Below are positions 43,527 to 52,191 of a DNA stretch of 64,000 nt, piece after piece. The stretch's first letter is position 1. Each line of letters opens with the position of its first letter. Below the pieces are notes generated by a model, which saw only the letters and a list, made by a program, of their open reading frames with translations, made no database searches and was not told where the DNA came from. The position numbers and the translations under genes are program-made. The stretch comes from JBBTCX01 sp964494205 (GTDB lineage: Bacteria > Planctomycetota > Phycisphaerae > UBA1845), in NCBI GenBank assembly GCA_964494205.1, contig CAZBRD010000008.1, forward strand, positions 162,190 through 226,189, in the 5' to 3' direction.

Positions 43527-44819
43527 ATGGCCGGTGCAGTCAGTCAAGACTTTGTCGACGAAGGGGATGCGCGAGTCGCATCCCATCGTCATCATTCACG
43601 CAGGCATGCGGCTGCCCGAACGCAGGACTACATTTTCTCTCAACTCATTCCCTACATCGGGAACAAGCGAAAACTTCTTCCACTGATCCACGAGGGCATT
43701 CATCGCACCGGGTTGAACGGCGGAGTCTTTGTCGATCTTTTCGCCGGTAGTACCGTCGTCTCGCGATTTGCCAAGACGCTGGGTTTTCGCGTGATCGCGA
43801 ACGACTGGGAGCCGTATTCACATGAGATTGCACTCGGCACGGTGACGTGCAACCGTGAACCGGCGTTCGCCAAACTCGGCGGAGCCACGCGAGCACTCGA
43901 CACCTTACACCAACTTCCACCCCTGGAAGACTACATCAGCCGGCATCTCTGTCCGAAAGATGACGAACACCCGGACCACGACCATGAGCGTATGTTTTTC
44001 ACTCGACGAAATGGCATGCGCATCGATGCGATGCGTGAACAAATCGCCCGGTGGGAGCTGAATGGACTCATCGACGAGCGTGAACGAGCCTATCTGCTCA
44101 GCAGCTTCATCTACGCAGCCAGTTATGTCAGCAACACCAGCGGCGTTTTCAAAGGGTTCCATCGCGGATGGGGTGGGAAGACTAAAACAGCGCTGCACCG
44201 CATCCTGAGCGATGTTTACCTGCGACGTCCAGCGCTGTTCGATAACGGATTAGAGAACATTTCGCTGCGACGGGATGCTCATTCGCTGGCGGGCGAGTTG
44301 CCCATGCTGGTCGGTTGCAAGCCCGACATCGTCTACATCGATCCGCCTTACAACCAGCATCCGTACGGAAGCAATTACCACGTGTTGAACACCATCGCCC
44401 TGTGGGACAAGCCGCCGCTGAGCCCGACGATCAGCGTAGACGGTCGAGTGCGCGACAAGTCAGCCATTCGCAAAGACTGGCGTACGTTGCGGAGGTCGCC
44501 TTACAACTTCGCGAACGAAGCGCTCAGTTCATTGAAACAACTTGTCGCGGCGATCGATGCGCAATGGATACTAATGAGTTATAGCACCGATGGAAACATG
44601 CCGTTGATTGACGTTTTGAATACGCTGGGATCGCGGGGGCAGCTACGGGTATTTCCGTATCGCTACAAGCGCTATCGCGTAAGTACACCGCGCATGTCGC
44701 CCAAGTCGCACAACGTGGAGTTTGTTGCGTTAGTCGATCTAAAATCAAAACCGACGACATGCGATGTCGAACAGATGGCCAATCGTATTGTCAGTCTTGA
44801 ACGCACACCGCTGGGCTGA
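43527..44819 (+). CDS. DNA adenine methyltransferase, D12 class (alpha type)
   Basis: 430 residues. Motif order is alpha: SAM-binding region first (LIPYIGNKRKLLP; FVDLFAGSTVVSRFAK; VIANDWEPYS) and catalytic DPPYNQHPYGSNYH near residue 273, with a long target-recognition region between. Transfers methyl from SAM to adenine N6. Longer than Dam (~280 residues), so an extended recognition domain is likely. No endonuclease gene adjoins it, hence orphan-like. It begins 16 bases after dnaA on the same strand and is probably co-transcribed, which raises the possibility that methylation is tied to replication. Confidence 0.9.
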   Translation: MAGAVSQDFVDEGDARVASHRHHSRRHAAARTQDYIFSQLIPYIGNKRKLLPLIHEGIHRTGLNGGVFVDLFAGSTVVSRFAKTLGFRVIANDWEPYSHEIALGTVTCNREPAFAKLGGATRALDTLHQLPPLEDYISRHLCPKDDEHPDHDHERMFFTRRNGMRIDAMREQIARWELNGLIDERERAYLLSSFIYAASYVSNTSGVFKGFHRGWGGKTKTALHRILSDVYLRRPALFDNGLENISLRRDAHSLAGELPMLVGCKPDIVYIDPPYNQHPYGSNYHVLNTIALWDKPPLSPTISVDGRVRDKSAIRKDWRTLRRSPYNFANEALSSLKQLVAAIDAQWILMSYSTDGNMPLIDVLNTLGSRGQLRVFPYRYKRYRVSTPRMSPKSHNVEFVALVDLKSKPTTCDVEQMANRIVSLERTPLG

Positions 44820-44980
44820 CTTGCCTATGAGTTAGTTATCGCTCGCTTGTTTGCTGTGCGAGAACCCCCATTCAATCGTGGCACAAGATACGATCGCAGT
44901 GCCGCTTTATGGCACTAATTCTCCAAATCAATCGTTGTGCTATGGTGGCAATCGACTAACATGCGGCGGATATCCGTCAT

Positions 44981-45004
44981 GGGCAGGTACGGGCCGACCT
45001 GCCC
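44981..45004. repeat. GGGCAGGT palindrome upstream of thrC
   Basis: GGGCAGGT - acgggccg - ACCTGCCC, a perfect 8-bp inverted repeat. It lies 15 bases before the chosen thrC start and supports not extending the gene upstream. Could form a leader hairpin close to the ribosome site. Confidence 0.55.
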
Positions 45005-45018
45005 GCTCGGGGTTATTC

Positions 45019-46239
45019 ATGGGGCGGTTTGTTACCCAGCTCGAATCTGGGCTGGACGGAACCCGTCTGCCGGCTGATGTCATCCAAACGATGCATCGGG
45101 AGCGCCCGCTGTACGTCCGTTACGACTTACCAGAAATCGCGAAATCGTTTTCCAAAGAAGACTTGAAGCAGCGCGAGCCCACACTTTGGCGCTATCGTGA
45201 ATTGCTGCCCGTACCGCCGAACGCTGAAGTCATTTCACTCGGCGAAGGCATGACTCCGTTGCTGCATACGCCGTCGCTGGGGAACTTCCTCGAAGTTCCC
45301 GACCTCTGGATCAAGGACGAATCGCAACTGCCGACCGGCTCGTTCAAGAGTCGCGGGATGGCGATGGCGATCACCATGGCCAAGCACTTCGGAATTAAAC
45401 GTGTGGCTGTACCGACAGCAGGAAACGCGGGCGGCGCGATGGCAGCCTATGCCGCGCGGGCGGGCATGGAAGCGTATGTTTTCATGCCCAAGGACACGCC
45501 GATCATCAATCAGCTTGAATGCGCCACGGCCGGCGCACGCACGCTTCTGGTCGACGGGTTAATCAACGATTGTGCAGCCATTGTCCGCGGCGGCATGGAG
45601 CGCATGGGCTGGTTCGATTGTTCGACGCTCAAGGAGCCTTATCGCCTCGAAGGAAAGAAGACGATGGGGCTGGAGCTGGCTGAACAATTCGATTGGAAGC
45701 TGCCTGATGTCATTTTCTATCCCACAGGCGGCGGGACAGGACTGATCGGCATGTGGAAGGCCTTCCACGAACTGGCCGCGCTGGGTTGGCTAGCGAACGA
45801 CAAACTCCCGAAAATGGTTGCTGTCCAAAGTGACGGTTGTGCGCCGATTGTCCGCGCGTTTGATGTGGGCGAACGATTTGCTACGAAATGGGAAAATGCA
45901 AAGACAACGGCCTTCGGGTTGCGGGTTCCGGCGGCTGTCGGTGATTTCATGATCCTCGACGCCGTTCGAGAGAGCGGCGGCTGGGCGATGACGGCTCCGG
46001 AGAAACATCTCAGCAGCGTCATGCGCCGCGCGACCTCGCTCGAAGGTATTTCCATTTGCCCGGAAACCGCCGCTTGTATCGCCGCTGTGGAACGGGCGCG
46101 AGTGGAGCATCGCTTATCGGGCAACGAGAGAGTCGTCATTTTCAACACGGGCGCCGGCCAAAAATATGCCGAAGCGGGCGGCATCGACTTACCGGTCATC
46201 AACGACCCGCACAACGTCGATTATTCGCAATTCAGTTAA
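45019..46239 (+). CDS. thrC: Threonine synthase
   Basis: 406 residues from the ATG at 45019; the open frame reaches back to 44851 but that stretch holds a palindrome and non-coding-looking text. Converts O-phosphohomoserine to threonine using PLP. PLYVRYDL is the usual N-terminal landmark; Lys in LPTGSFKSRGM binds PLP; PTAGNAGGAMAAYAARAG is the substrate loop and YPTGGGTGLIGMWK the phosphate site. The family's N-terminal zinc-ribbon cysteines are absent here (GRFVTQLESGLDGTRL). Stands alone. Confidence 0.93.
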   Translation: MGRFVTQLESGLDGTRLPADVIQTMHRERPLYVRYDLPEIAKSFSKEDLKQREPTLWRYRELLPVPPNAEVISLGEGMTPLLHTPSLGNFLEVPDLWIKDESQLPTGSFKSRGMAMAITMAKHFGIKRVAVPTAGNAGGAMAAYAARAGMEAYVFMPKDTPIINQLECATAGARTLLVDGLINDCAAIVRGGMERMGWFDCSTLKEPYRLEGKKTMGLELAEQFDWKLPDVIFYPTGGGTGLIGMWKAFHELAALGWLANDKLPKMVAVQSDGCAPIVRAFDVGERFATKWENAKTTAFGLRVPAAVGDFMILDAVRESGGWAMTAPEKHLSSVMRRATSLEGISICPETAACIAAVERARVEHRLSGNERVVIFNTGAGQKYAEAGGIDLPVINDPHNVDYSQFS

Positions 46240-46279
46240 ACACCTATAACAATACCAAGCGTTAGTTGATCATGAGACC

Positions 46280-46309
46280 CTCACCCTGCCCTCTCCCAAA
46301 GAGGGAGAG
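46280..46309. repeat. CTCTCCC/GGGAGAG palindrome downstream of thrC
   Basis: CTCTCCC (46291-46297), a 5-base loop and GGGAGAG (46303-46309), preceded by CCTCACCCTGC. This shape is common as a dispersed element in bacterial genomes; it may also stop the thrC transcript, but only a short AT-rich stretch follows. Confidence 0.55.
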
Positions 46310-46506
46310 TGATAAATTGCAAAAGCTCTAAGCCAACGATTAGCCTGTATGGCAATTATTGGAGCGACTCGAGCTGGAGGACCCTTGCGCGCTTTCGTCC
46401 GCGAATGGAACATTGCAAGTCATGCAAGAGATGCGTCGATGGTAAGCCGTCGTGTCCCTAGGAGGATAGACGGGAATTGTCCACGTTCTTTAAGGAGAGT
46501 AAGCGC

Positions 46507-47115
46507 ATGTCCCATGTTGCACATCGAGTGATTCGATACATCGCGGTTCCGACCGTATTCGTGATTGGCGTGTTTGGATGCGGCGCGGCGAATAATGGCC
46601 TGCCGGAACAAGTTCGTGTTACGCTGCCGGGCGGCATTATTGTTGATGCCGAAGAAGGCAGCGGTGCGGCGGTGTTGGCGAATACCAGTTGGAATTTCCG
46701 CCGCGTCGCGTCAAACGGCCAAAGCGTTGTCTTCGTCACGATTACCTTTGGCGACGAAGGCAATCTTGAGCGATTTGATAACAACACGATCGCAAGCCAG
46801 ATTTTTGGCGATACGATCAACTTCGACGGCAAGCGACATAACACGAGCCAGGCGGGCTTGACCTATAGCGCGGCCACCTATGGTGCGCAGAGCGCTGATG
46901 CGCAGGACGTGGCGTTTGCGGGTCGATTCACGGGATTCGCCGCGGGCATTCAAGCCGCCGAAGGCGAAGCGTCCGCCACCGGCAGCATCGACGCCGATGA
47001 CCCAACGATCATGCGCGGGACGTTTTCATTCAGAACCGAAGTGACGCTGATCGACCTTCCGGAAGGGAATCAGGAAGACGAGTTCGAATTTGTGGCTGAA
47101 CTCGTGCAAGAGTAA
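46507..47115 (+). CDS. Putative lipoprotein of unknown function
   Basis: 202 residues from the ATG at 46507, 9 bases after AAGGAGAG. Signal peptide with lipobox VFGC (Cys25). The body is a string of strands with no recognised family (SWNFRRVASNGQSVVFVTITF, FAGRFTGFAAGIQAAEG, MRGTFSFRTEVTL), rich in Gly, Asp and Asn. Likely outer- or inner-membrane anchored. A strong terminator follows, so it is a single-gene unit or the last in one. Confidence 0.72.
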   Translation: MSHVAHRVIRYIAVPTVFVIGVFGCGAANNGLPEQVRVTLPGGIIVDAEEGSGAAVLANTSWNFRRVASNGQSVVFVTITFGDEGNLERFDNNTIASQIFGDTINFDGKRHNTSQAGLTYSAATYGAQSADAQDVAFAGRFTGFAAGIQAAEGEASATGSIDADDPTIMRGTFSFRTEVTLIDLPEGNQEDEFEFVAELVQE

Positions 47116-47157
47116 CTACAACCGAGGTCAGCGAAAGACTTCGATACTTGCATAAGG

Positions 47158-47199
47158 CGCGGGTCGACGTTTCGAGGAACGTCGGCCCGCGTTGTTTTT
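47158..47199 (+). terminator. Strong intrinsic terminator
   Basis: CGCGGGTCGACGTT (from 47158) pairs with AACGTCGGCCCGCG (47178-47191) with one mismatch around a short loop, then TTGTTTTT. It ends the lipoprotein transcript; in the other direction it could serve the convergent NifS-like gene, which stops at 47239. Confidence 0.8.
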
Positions 47200-47238
47200 C
47201 GATACGCATACCGAGAGGGCCGGGAAATAAGGTGGTGC

Positions 47239-48354
47239 CTATCGATTCGCTGCGGCAATCAGCATTTCAATCGCCGATTCGACTTCTGCTTCGCCAGACA
47301 TCCGCCCCACGCTCAATCGTATCGCGCCAAAGGCAATTTCGTTCGGCACTTTCATGGCTGCGAGAACGCCGGATTTCTCGTGCGTTCCCGTGTGACAGGC
47401 TGCGCCGGTCGTGGCGCAGAGGTCCGGGCAGCGGGCGAGAAGTTCGTCGCCGAGTTCGCCGCGGACGCCCACGTTGAGTGTGTTGGGCAGTCGAAGATTT
47501 GGGTGACCGAGAAGGACGACTTTGTCGCCGAGCTTCGCCCTGAGGCCATCGTGCAGGCGATCGCGAAGCGCTTTCATTTGATCGGCGTTTGGCTTCTTTC
47601 GTGCTAGTTCGCAAGCGGCACCGAGAGCCACGATGTTCGCGACCGGTTCAGTGCCCGCGCGTCGGCCGCGCTCATGTCCTGCGCCATGATGCAGCGAATC
47701 GATGCCTACGCCGCTGCGGATGTACATCGCGCCGATGCCTTGCGGCGCGTACATTTTGTGGCCGGCGATGGTGAGAAAATCGACGCCGAGTTCCATGACA
47801 TCGGTCTTGATCTTGCCGCATGATTGCGCGGCGTCGGTGTGCATGAGCACGCCGCGTTCGCGGGCGATCTTCGCAATCTCCGCGATCGGTTGAATCGTGC
47901 CGACTTCGTTGTTGGCGTGCATGATGGAAATGAGAATCGTGTCGGGTCGAATGGTCGCTGCCACCACTTGCGGATCAAGCAGACACGTCGAATCGACTCC
48001 TACAGTCGTAATCTCGTATCCATCTTGTGCCAGGTAGCGGCACGATTCGACGACGGCTGGGTGCTCGACGGCAGAAATCATGATGTGCCGCCCACGATCG
48101 CGCCGCGAGTGCGCGACGCCCTTGATGACGTGATTGCACCCCTCGGTGCCGCCCGACGTGAAAACGATCTCCTCTGCGTCAGCGTTGAGGAGCATGGCCA
48201 CCTGCCCCCGCGCCCGCTCGACCGCGCGCTTCATGGCCTTACCCATCCCATGCCCGCTGGATGGATTGCCGAAATGCTCGCCCAAATAAGGCAGCATGGC
48301 CTCGCGAACTTCCGGCGCGATGGGCGTGGATGCGTTGTAATCGAGGTAGATCAT
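47239..48354 (-). CDS. Cysteine desulfurase (NifS/IscS-like, selenocysteine-lyase-like active site)
   Basis: 371 residues from the ATG at 48354. MIYLDYNASTPI, HFGNPSSGHGMG, His98 (SAVEHPAV), MHTDAAQSCGK, PLP Lys200 (IAGHKMYAP) and GTEPVANIVALG all fit the NifS/IscS group. The active-site loop is CATTGAACHTGTHEKSGVL with Cys320; GAACH resembles animal selenocysteine lyase (GAACHSD) more than IscS (SACTSG). Removes sulfur (or selenium) from cysteine for Fe-S clusters or tRNA thiolation. No iscU or mnmA adjoins it. Confidence 0.93.
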   Translation of the reverse strand: MIYLDYNASTPIAPEVREAMLPYLGEHFGNPSSGHGMGKAMKRAVERARGQVAMLLNADAEEIVFTSGGTEGCNHVIKGVAHSRRDRGRHIMISAVEHPAVVESCRYLAQDGYEITTVGVDSTCLLDPQVVAATIRPDTILISIMHANNEVGTIQPIAEIAKIARERGVLMHTDAAQSCGKIKTDVMELGVDFLTIAGHKMYAPQGIGAMYIRSGVGIDSLHHGAGHERGRRAGTEPVANIVALGAACELARKKPNADQMKALRDRLHDGLRAKLGDKVVLLGHPNLRLPNTLNVGVRGELGDELLARCPDLCATTGAACHTGTHEKSGVLAAMKVPNEIAFGAIRLSVGRMSGEAEVESAIEMLIAAANR

Positions 48355-48439
48355 GGCTGAGCGATTGTAGCGGATGAATCGTGACTGGCGGGAACCATCG
48401 AAAACTCGACCGACAGCCATTGCACCCACAGCTATTTGG

Positions 48440-48796
48440 TTACGACCGGTCGCGGTGTTCCGAAGGAACCCTCGTCTCACATATTGGGCAAAATCCGGTG
48501 GTGTTGAAACTCATGTTGTACCCGCAACTGCGACAGCGCGGCCAACGGTATTTCAGGTGTTTGAACCTATCAATGGCGAGTCCGATCGCAAGGCCAGGCA
48601 TGATGAAGGCCGCGAAGTTCCAGGCGATGACAGGTTCGAGATCGCACCCCCAAATCCCGCATGAGCGATCGAAATCGAAGGCAATCGCCAACCAAAACCC
48701 CGGTAGGCAGAAGAAGTATGACTCATAGAGTGACGCACTGGTAGCGGCGCCCAGCACGCCACCGATCATCAATCCTTTGAGCCATGCATATCTCAT
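48440..48796 (-). CDS. Small membrane protein with C-terminal zinc ribbon
   Basis: 118 residues. Two or three hydrophobic segments (LMIGGVLGAATSASLY, YFFCLPGFWLAIAF, AFIMPGLAIGLAI) followed by a cytoplasmic zinc ribbon CRSCGYNM ... GFCPICETRV. Proteins with a membrane part and a CxxCGYxL...CPxC ribbon are frequent in planctomycetes but have no known role. It lies upstream of the NifS-like gene on the same strand (86-base gap). Confidence 0.72.
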   Translation of the reverse strand: MRYAWLKGLMIGGVLGAATSASLYESYFFCLPGFWLAIAFDFDRSCGIWGCDLEPVIAWNFAAFIMPGLAIGLAIDRFKHLKYRWPRCRSCGYNMSFNTTGFCPICETRVPSEHRDRS

Positions 48797-48887
48797 GAGC
48801 GATCTCGACTAATCGCCTCGCGGGTAGGTTAAGGGACGGCTGTGCCGAAATGAAACGGCATGGGTCCGTACGTTGACTTGCTAAGAC

Positions 48888-48960
48888 TGGAGCCAAGGGG
48901 ACTCGAACCCCTGACCTTCTGCATGCCATGCAGACGCGCTCCCAACTGCGCCATGGCCCC
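48888..48960 (-). tRNA. tRNA-Ala (anticodon GGC)
   Basis: 73 bases on the minus strand. Acceptor GGGGCCA pairs with TGGCTCC (one G-U), D arm GCGC...GCGC, anticodon stem TCTGC/GCAGA with loop ATGGCAT giving anticodon GGC, T arm AGGGG-TTCGAGT-CCCCT, discriminator A. The CCA end is not encoded, so it must be added after transcription. Confidence 0.95.
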
Positions 48961-49593
48961 TATGGGTCGCGGGATTATCGCCGGATTGGGACGAATCTGC
49001 AACTACCCTTCTCTGGCGCAAAACCAGAGAAAATGCGACCAACAGGGAGCGTCAGTTGAGATCGAAGGCACGAGAATTGAGGACCGCAAACTGGTCGCAA
49101 ACAACCGAAAATCCTGTCGAGGATTGGCTGACACCGAACATGATCCGCAGCGCATCCATGGGCGAAAATGAAAAATGAAGCCATCCGAAAAACGCACGCT
49201 ACGCACCTTGCTGTTGCCGCCGATTGGTCATTACCGCACCATGTTTAGTGCCACGCGCGCGGCACTCATCGAGTTCTTCGCGCGTGTTTGCGGTCTGCCG
49301 TTGCTTGTTATTCGATAACGATAAATGCTTGTCGCCGAAAATGCGCCGCATCTACCTGCAAGTCGCTTGCTATTCCCGCTACACAACACAATCAACGTCC
49401 GATATCATTATTTCGCAGAAAACCAGCGTAAGTTCCGCAATGCGCTCATCATTATGCTTTGACTTGACCTACCCCCAAGGTACAATGACGGCTCATCGGA
49501 GAATGCGTTACTGGATGGTTACGGTGTTTAAGTTGGTGACAAGTGCCATAGGGCGTCACCTGCGGGGGCGGATAAACCGCCTGGTGTGTTTGA
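48961..49593. other. Intergenic region of 633 bases between tRNA-Ala and xerD
   Basis: No convincing protein or RNA gene seen on either strand; short open frames here lack ribosome sites and family likeness. It holds the xerD promoter at 49459-49486. I found no repeat of the tRNA 3' end that would suggest an integrated element. Confidence 0.55.
49459..49486 (+). promoter_or_regulatory. xerD: Probable xerD promoter
   Basis: TTGACT (49459-49464), 16-base spacer, TACAAT (49481-49486): a good sigma-70-type match. Start of transcription expected near 49493, about 100 bases before the gene. Confidence 0.55.
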
Positions 49594-50517
49594 ATGATCG
49601 CAACAACGAGTCGAATGCCAAAGACGGATCAGCCGCCGGCGCTCGTTAAGCGATATCTGGACCACTTGTTTATCGAATGCGGACTCTCCGGCGCGACCAT
49701 TACAGCCTACCAACGCGACCTCACCGAATTCTGGAATCACCTGATCGATGCGGATGTTGAACCCAGCGAAATCTCGATGGACGACGTGCGCCAGCATTTG
49801 ATCGCGCTGCAGCAGCGTGGGCTCGGCGTCTCATCGATCGTTCGCCATCTTGCAGCCATCAAGGTGTTTTTGCGATACCTGTTCGCCGAGCGGATTCTTC
49901 GCCGCGATGTGGCTTCGCTGATTGAGTCGGCCAAGAAGTGGCAGACGATTCCCAACGCGATCAAGTACGAAGATGTGCAGTCGTTGCTCGACGCGCCGGA
50001 TACTCGCGACGATCTGTACATGCGCGACAAGGCCTTGCTTGAATTGCTCTATGCGACCGGCATGCGCGTCTCTGAGGCAGTTGGCCTGAACATCGAGAAC
50101 GTCAATCTCAAACTCGGCTATGCACGATGTTTCGGCAAAGGTCGCAAGGAGCGCATCGTACCGATCGGGCGAAAAGCCATCGACGTGGTGAACGATTATC
50201 TGCAATATCTTCGGCCGCGATTACTTGGCGATCGGCATAGCGACGCCCTGTTCCTTTCGCGCACGGGACGCCGACTCGACCGCACCAACGTCTGGCGACT
50301 GGTTCGAAGACACGCGCTCGCTGCCGGAATTTCATCCACCGTTTCACCTCACACGCTTCGACACTCCTTCGCAACACATCTTCTCGCCGGCGGGGCGGAC
50401 CTTCGCGTCGTTCAGGAATTGCTCGGCCACGCTGACGTGACGACCACGCAGGTCTACACGCATGTTGACGAAGCCCAACTCAAGCAGGTTCACAGCCGAT
50501 TCCACCCGCGACCATAG
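49594..50517 (+). CDS. xerD: Tyrosine recombinase, XerD type
   Basis: 307 residues from the ATG at 49594; an ATG at 49615 is an alternative. N-terminal SAM-like core-binding domain (LSGATITAYQRDLTEFW) and catalytic domain with the full R-K-H-R-H-Y set: Arg158 (GMRVSEAVGL), Lys183 region (GKGRKERIVP), His253 and Arg256 (HTLRHSFATHLL), His279 (LLGHADVTTTQ) and Tyr288. Resolves chromosome dimers at dif with XerC; length and sequence are of the housekeeping XerC/D kind rather than a phage integrase. XerC cannot be excluded. Confidence 0.92.
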   Translation: MIATTSRMPKTDQPPALVKRYLDHLFIECGLSGATITAYQRDLTEFWNHLIDADVEPSEISMDDVRQHLIALQQRGLGVSSIVRHLAAIKVFLRYLFAERILRRDVASLIESAKKWQTIPNAIKYEDVQSLLDAPDTRDDLYMRDKALLELLYATGMRVSEAVGLNIENVNLKLGYARCFGKGRKERIVPIGRKAIDVVNDYLQYLRPRLLGDRHSDALFLSRTGRRLDRTNVWRLVRRHALAAGISSTVSPHTLRHSFATHLLAGGADLRVVQELLGHADVTTTQVYTHVDEAQLKQVHSRFHPRP

Positions 50518-50627
50518 AACTCCATCCACACTTAGATTCTCTATAGACAACTCGAACCTGTTGCAGTGAGTCTCAGTAGACACCGTTCGGTTTCGCGCGC
50601 AGAATCTCCGCGAGACGGAGGGCGCTG

Positions 50628-51212
50628 GTGTCGACAATCCTGTTTCGAAACTCGACTGAACTATCTGACGACACGTTATTGCGCTGGTTCTATGAAGCGA
50701 TTAGTGGCTGGTCGACCGGAGCGATTGATCTTCGCGTGCGGTACAGCCGCGGGGCGGATTTCTCCGGCGCGTGTTATTACCGAGACCAGAAGATCCTCAT
50801 CAACCTCGGCAGGCATTTGAAGTATCCCTATCTGATGTCGACCAACCTCGCCCGCGCCAAGATTATCGGCAGGCGCTGGTATCGCGAGCTGTATACACTC
50901 GAGATGGCTGATGGCTACCAGGTGGTCCTGTTCATCTTCATGCACGAGTTGTTCCATCTTTTGATTAAGAGGGCGCAGCGGAACCGGCGGCAAAAGGAGT
51001 CCATGTGTGATCGCTTTGCGGCTGCCTATTTGATTGAGAAATTTGGATGTATTGTGCGCGACAAGAACGGCGTGCCCGTACCGCGTGAAGAGTGGGACTT
51101 TCAGGATTTGCATGGATTTGTCGCCCGCGCAAGAATCAAAGAGCGGCCGCGAATTGCGAAACCGAAGATAGCGGCCTTGCGACCATCGAAGCCATTGCCA
51201 AAGTTGTTTTAA
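50628..51212 (+). CDS. Putative zinc metallopeptidase (HExxH)
   Basis: 194 residues from a GTG at 50628. HELFH at 106-110 in a hydrophobic helix (VVLFIFMHELFHLLI) is followed by KESMCDRFAAAYL (123-135), where Glu124 or Asp128 could be the third ligand, as in small zincins. The C-terminus is basic and Pro-rich (RPRIAKPKIAALRPSKPLPK). No signal peptide, so cytoplasmic. I cannot name the peptidase family. Substrate unknown. Confidence 0.72.
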   Translation: MSTILFRNSTELSDDTLLRWFYEAISGWSTGAIDLRVRYSRGADFSGACYYRDQKILINLGRHLKYPYLMSTNLARAKIIGRRWYRELYTLEMADGYQVVLFIFMHELFHLLIKRAQRNRRQKESMCDRFAAAYLIEKFGCIVRDKNGVPVPREEWDFQDLHGFVARARIKERPRIAKPKIAALRPSKPLPKLF

Positions 51213-51281
51213 CAGCTAACGTTGTTTTGGTGATCCTGCGGCGCGAATGAGAACTAACCGAAGCGGTTGCGACGTGCATTC

Positions 51282-51635
51282 ATGGCTGACAAATCAAAAC
51301 TGGACACCTTCACGAACCCGCACCCAGGCCGGGCGTACACCATCGAGCACGTAGTGCATGAATTCACGAGTCTATGTCCCGTCACCGGGCAGCCGGATTT
51401 CGCCACGATGCGCATACGGTATGTGGCTGGCGAGAAATGCGTTGAGCTTCGCAGCCTCAAGTTCTACTTGCAGTCCTATCGCAACGACGGGATTTTCTAC
51501 GAGGACATCACCAACGTGATTCTCAATGACCTTGTGGCTGCTTGCGGACCTCGCTGGATGGCGGTCGAAAGCACCTGGACCGTGCGTGGCGGGATACACA
51601 GCGTGATTACAGCAGAACACGGAAAGAAATCGTGA
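51282..51635 (+). CDS. queF: NADPH-dependent 7-cyano-7-deazaguanine reductase
   Basis: 117 residues from the ATG at 51282. Reduces preQ0 to preQ1 in queuosine synthesis. Cys32 in FTSLCPVTGQPDF forms the thioimide with substrate and Asp39 is the general acid; ELRSLK (55-60) is the QueF signature for NADPH binding. The short single-domain (unimodular, Bacillus-like) type. No other queuosine genes are in the window, and no preQ1 riboswitch is visible upstream. Confidence 0.96.
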   Translation: MADKSKLDTFTNPHPGRAYTIEHVVHEFTSLCPVTGQPDFATMRIRYVAGEKCVELRSLKFYLQSYRNDGIFYEDITNVILNDLVAACGPRWMAVESTWTVRGGIHSVITAEHGKKS

Positions 51636-51700
51636 CAAGTCCTTGGCATTCGGGCGTTTCAGCAGATTTGTAAGAGGGCTCGGCCAAACCGGTGCGACCG

Positions 51701-52111
51701 TCAATGGGCGAGCATTTTTAGCACGAGTTCGTTGGATGCCAATCCCATTGGCAACTGTCGTATGCCGGCTGCGCTCAGCCATTGGTATTCGGCGATTTCG
51801 TGCGGCGCGGGAGCGAGTTCCCCTTCTACATGGTGGACAAGCCAAACGGCGAGAACGTGCCGCGAATCGGGAACTTGCAGGGAACCAAGCCGCGTCGTCG
51901 GCTTCACGATGATCCCCAGTTCTTCAGCTAGCTCGCGTGTTACGGCGTGGCGCGACGTTTCTCCTGCCTCCAAATGCCCCCCTGGGAAGCACCAATACCC
52001 GCCCTTCGTGACTTGCGCAGCCCGGCGGACGATCAGGTATTCGTCGCCGCGTGCAAGAACGCCGATGGCGCCGCGGCGCACCCGTTGATTGGTTGAGACG
52101 CTGTTGTTCAA
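51701..52111 (-). CDS. Nudix hydrolase
   Basis: 136 residues. The Nudix box spans residues 45-67: GHLEAGET ... RELAEELGI, matching GX5EX7REUXEEXGU, the Mg-binding catalytic site. The rest (RRGAIGVLARGDEYLIVRRA) is the standard small MutT-like fold. Substrate not predictable: nucleotide sanitation or NDP-sugar hydrolysis are typical. Convergent with queF. Confidence 0.92.
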   Translation of the reverse strand: MNNSVSTNQRVRRGAIGVLARGDEYLIVRRAAQVTKGGYWCFPGGHLEAGETSRHAVTRELAEELGIIVKPTTRLGSLQVPDSRHVLAVWLVHHVEGELAPAPHEIAEYQWLSAAGIRQLPMGLASNELVLKMLAH

Positions 52112-52191
52112 TCAGACCTCGTGCAAAGAAAAAGCGGCGGACATCACTGCCCGCCGCCTCTTGAAATTACATCGACTAAGCCTCGAATCGC

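Noticed and set aside
45019..46239. Start of thrC at 44851, giving 462 residues
   Set aside because: The extra 56 residues include a palindrome and do not resemble the family; the ATG at 45019 gives the usual N-terminus.
48888..50517. Genomic island integrated at tRNA-Ala with xerD as its integrase
   Set aside because: The recombinase is of housekeeping XerC/D type, there is no repeat of the tRNA 3' end and no island-type genes follow.
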